Below are positions 62,424-64,000 of a stretch of DNA of 64,000 nt, piece by piece. The position numbers were made by a program, and so were the translations under genes. Position 1 is the stretch's first letter. The number at the start of each line of letters is the position of its first letter. Source of the stretch: Bacteroidales bacterium UBA7569 (GTDB lineage Bacteria > Bacteroidota > Bacteroidia > Bacteroidales > Paludibacteraceae). The notes below the pieces were generated by a model. The model was given only the letters and a program-made list of their open reading frames with translations. It had not been told where the DNA came from and made no database searches. The stretch is from positions 1 through 64,000 of the forward strand of contig DLLF01000033.1 of the NCBI GenBank assembly GCA_002477945.1, given 5' to 3'.

Positions 62424-64000
62424 ATGACATTTATGAAATTCAAAAGAACACTTGTAACCTCGGCTCTTCCCTATGCGAATGGTCCTGTGCATATCGGACA
62501 CCTCGCAGGTGTGTATGTACCGGCTGACATCTATGTGCGCTATTTGAGGCTGAAGGGAGAGGAGGTTATGTTTATTGGTGGTAGCGACGAACATGGCGTG
62601 CCAATCACTATCAAGGCACGCCGTGAGGGCGTTTCCCCGCAAGACATAGTGGACCGCTATCATACGCTGATTAAAAAATCATTCGAAGAGTTCGGCATCT
62701 CTTTCGATATCTACTCTCGTACAACCTCTGCGCAGCATTGCAAAACGGCATCACAATTCTTCAAGACACTTTACGATAAGGGGGAATTTATTACCAAAAC
62801 CTCAATGCAGTATTATGATGAGGAGGCAAAAACCTTCCTTGCGGATCGCTATATAGTGGGCGAATGTCCTCATTGTCATGCGCAGGGTGCCTATGGTGAC
62901 CAATGTGAAAAGTGCGGTTCGTCTTTGTCACCGGATGAATTGATCAACCCTAAATCTGCCATATCGGGTAGCCCGCTCGTAAAACGGGAAACGAAGCATT
63001 GGTATCTGCCTCTTGATAAACATGAGGCATGGTTGCGCAAGTGGATCTTGGAGGGACATAAAGAGTGGCGTCCGAATGTTTACGGGCAATGTAAGTCTTG
63101 GCTGGATCAGGGGCTGCAACCGCGTGCCGTTAGCCGTGACCTGGATTGGGGAATTCCATTGCCGATAGAAGGAGCGGAAGGAAAAGTTTTGTATGTTTGG
63201 TTCGATGCCCCGATTGGTTACATTTCTAATACGCAGGAACTCTGTGCGGCGAAACCTGAGCGGTTTGGCGACTGGAAAACTTGGTGGAAGTCCGAAGATA
63301 CCCGCTTGATCCATTTCATTGGAAAAGACAATATCGTTTTCCATTGTATTGTCTTTCCTGCGATGCTTAAGGCGGAAGGAACTTTTATATTGCCCGATAA
63401 TGTACCTTCCAACGAGTTCTTGAACCTGGAAGGTGATAAAATTTCCACATCTCGCAACTGGGCGGTCTGGTTGCATGAGTACCTGCGCGATTTCCCCGGA
63501 AAGCAGGATGTCTTGCGTTATGTTCTCACTGCCAACGCACCGGAAACAAAAGACAATGATTTCACTTGGACTGATTTCCAGGCACGGAATAACAATGAGT
63601 TGGTAGCAATCTTTGGCAACTTCATCAACCGGGCAATGGTTCTTACCCATAAGTATTTCTCTGGGAAAGTGCCTGTCGCGGCTTGGTTTAATGAATATGA
63701 CCGTCAGACGATTCGGGAATTCAGTGATGTGAAGCAGCGGCTGGAAGAAAATTTGGATCAGTTCCGTTTCCGCGAAGCGCAAAAAGAGGCTATGAATCTT
63801 GCGCGGATTGGAAATAAATATCTGGCTGACACCGAACCGTGGAAGTTGGCAAAAACAGATATGGATAGGGTGGGGACTATTCTAAACCTCAGTTTGCAGA
63901 TTGCGGCAAACTTGAGCATTGCTTTCGAACCCTTCCTCCCGTTCTCTTCCGCCAAATTGCGTACGATGCTTAATTCGGATGAAGTGCTTTGGAACAGATT
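62424..64000 (+). CDS. metG: methionyl-tRNA synthetase (3' truncated by window)
   Basis: The first about 525 codons of MetRS; the gene continues past the window end. The HIGH-type motif is [10 protein letters not shown] (about residue 22). The zinc knuckle has [18 protein letters not shown]. The catalytic lid is KISTS ([14 protein letters not shown]) in place of KMSKS. The anticodon-binding helical domain begins at about residue 380. Starts at ATG 62424 or three codons later (62433). The missing part should hold the rest of the anticodon domain and any C-terminal tRNA-binding domain. Confidence 0.95.
   Translation, partial: MTFMKFKRTLVTSALPYANGPVHIGHLAGVYVPADIYVRYLRLKGEEVMFIGGSDEHGVPITIKARREGVSPQDIVDRYHTLIKKSFEEFGISFDIYSRTTSAQHCKTASQFFKTLYDKGEFITKTSMQYYDEEAKTFLADRYIVGECPHCHAQGAYGDQCEKCGSSLSPDELINPKSAISGSPLVKRETKHWYLPLDKHEAWLRKWILEGHKEWRPNVYGQCKSWLDQGLQPRAVSRDLDWGIPLPIEGAEGKVLYVWFDAPIGYISNTQELCAAKPERFGDWKTWWKSEDTRLIHFIGKDNIVFHCIVFPAMLKAEGTFILPDNVPSNEFLNLEGDKISTSRNWAVWLHEYLRDFPGKQDVLRYVLTANAPETKDNDFTWTDFQARNNNELVAIFGNFINRAMVLTHKYFSGKVPVAAWFNEYDRQTIREFSDVKQRLEENLDQFRFREAQKEAMNLARIGNKYLADTEPWKLAKTDMDRVGTILNLSLQIAANLSIAFEPFLPFSSAKLRTMLNSDEVLWNR

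Noticed and set aside
1..64000. Search for tRNA, rRNA, tmRNA, riboswitch or CRISPR
   Set aside because: Reading the longer gaps showed no TTCGA-loop/acceptor patterns, no conserved rRNA segments, no long spaced direct repeats and no recognisable riboswitch. The 11-bp arrays have no spacers, so they are not CRISPR.

Overview
The window is a 64 kb piece of a Bacteroidota chromosome, most likely order Bacteroidales. The main evidence is the gene set: a FeoA-FeoB fusion, DUF4954, DUF3127 and DUF5606 proteins, and the type IX secretion (T9SS) component PorZ together with a T9SS-sorted protein. The promoters agree: many genes are preceded by the Bacteroidetes sigma signature TAnnTTTG with TTTG or TTG 19-20 bp upstream. 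Classical Shine-Dalgarno sequences are generally not evident. PorZ argues for a Porphyromonas/Paludibacter-like lineage rather than gut Bacteroides; the genus cannot be fixed. No rRNA, tRNA, CRISPR array, intact insertion sequence or prophage was seen.

Layout. 0.4-10.2 kb: glycogen/starch enzymes (malQ and a cytoplasmic GH13 amylase) around yraN-like, DUF4954, rmuC, maf and a UbiA prenyltransferase gene. 10.3-16.3 kb: ferrous iron uptake (FeoAB plus a tiny Cys-rich partner), a secreted pectate-lyase-like protein and nadB. 16.7-24.2 kb: a membrane protein, recO, an outer-membrane barrel, an SSB-tailed DUF3127 protein, pgk, nadA, corA and rsmA. 24.3-25.7 kb: GtrA and a YbhN-like flippase-type protein. 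26.0-36.0 kb: one long minus-strand unit mreB-mreC-mreD-mrdA-rodA-mnmG-apt-uvrC, which joins rod-shape synthesis to tRNA modification, purine salvage and excision repair. 36.3-40.9 kb: a Cys-motif membrane protein, parE, and a zinc-ribbon/Nif3/DUF5606 operon. 41.6-45.6 kb: a plus-strand unit Yip1-like-smpB-gpmI-vanZ-like-dprA. 46.0-51.7 kb: a TGS-uridine kinase fusion, a SPOR protein and folE converge on rdgB-porZ. 51.9-57.2 kb: hexuronate catabolism (uxaB, uxaA), glycerate kinase and a cytidylate-kinase-like gene. 57.2-64 kb: dacB-birA, a T9SS type-B protein, an outer-membrane barrel and the start of metG.

The coding part is ordinary core metabolism. The pectate-lyase-like protein plus UxaB and UxaA suggest pectin/galacturonate use, and PorZ plus the CTD protein show active T9SS export. 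NadB and NadA give de novo NAD synthesis.

The most unusual content lies between genes. Seven intergenic arrays, in both orientations and at widely separated loci, consist of 3-5 degenerate units of exactly 11 bp. The base at nearly every unit junction is G followed by C, or C followed by G. Two further 11-bp tandem repeats of unrelated AT-rich sequence lie upstream of the Yip1-like/smpB operon. Two other dispersed families (a CCTCC/GGAGG element and a GTTGA-rich element) are mosaically combined with them. Other non-coding signals worth attention are a perfect 15-bp-arm palindrome at 16611-16642, a 17-bp-stem hairpin at 55420-55459, and a cluster of DnaA-box-like nonamers between corA and nadA.
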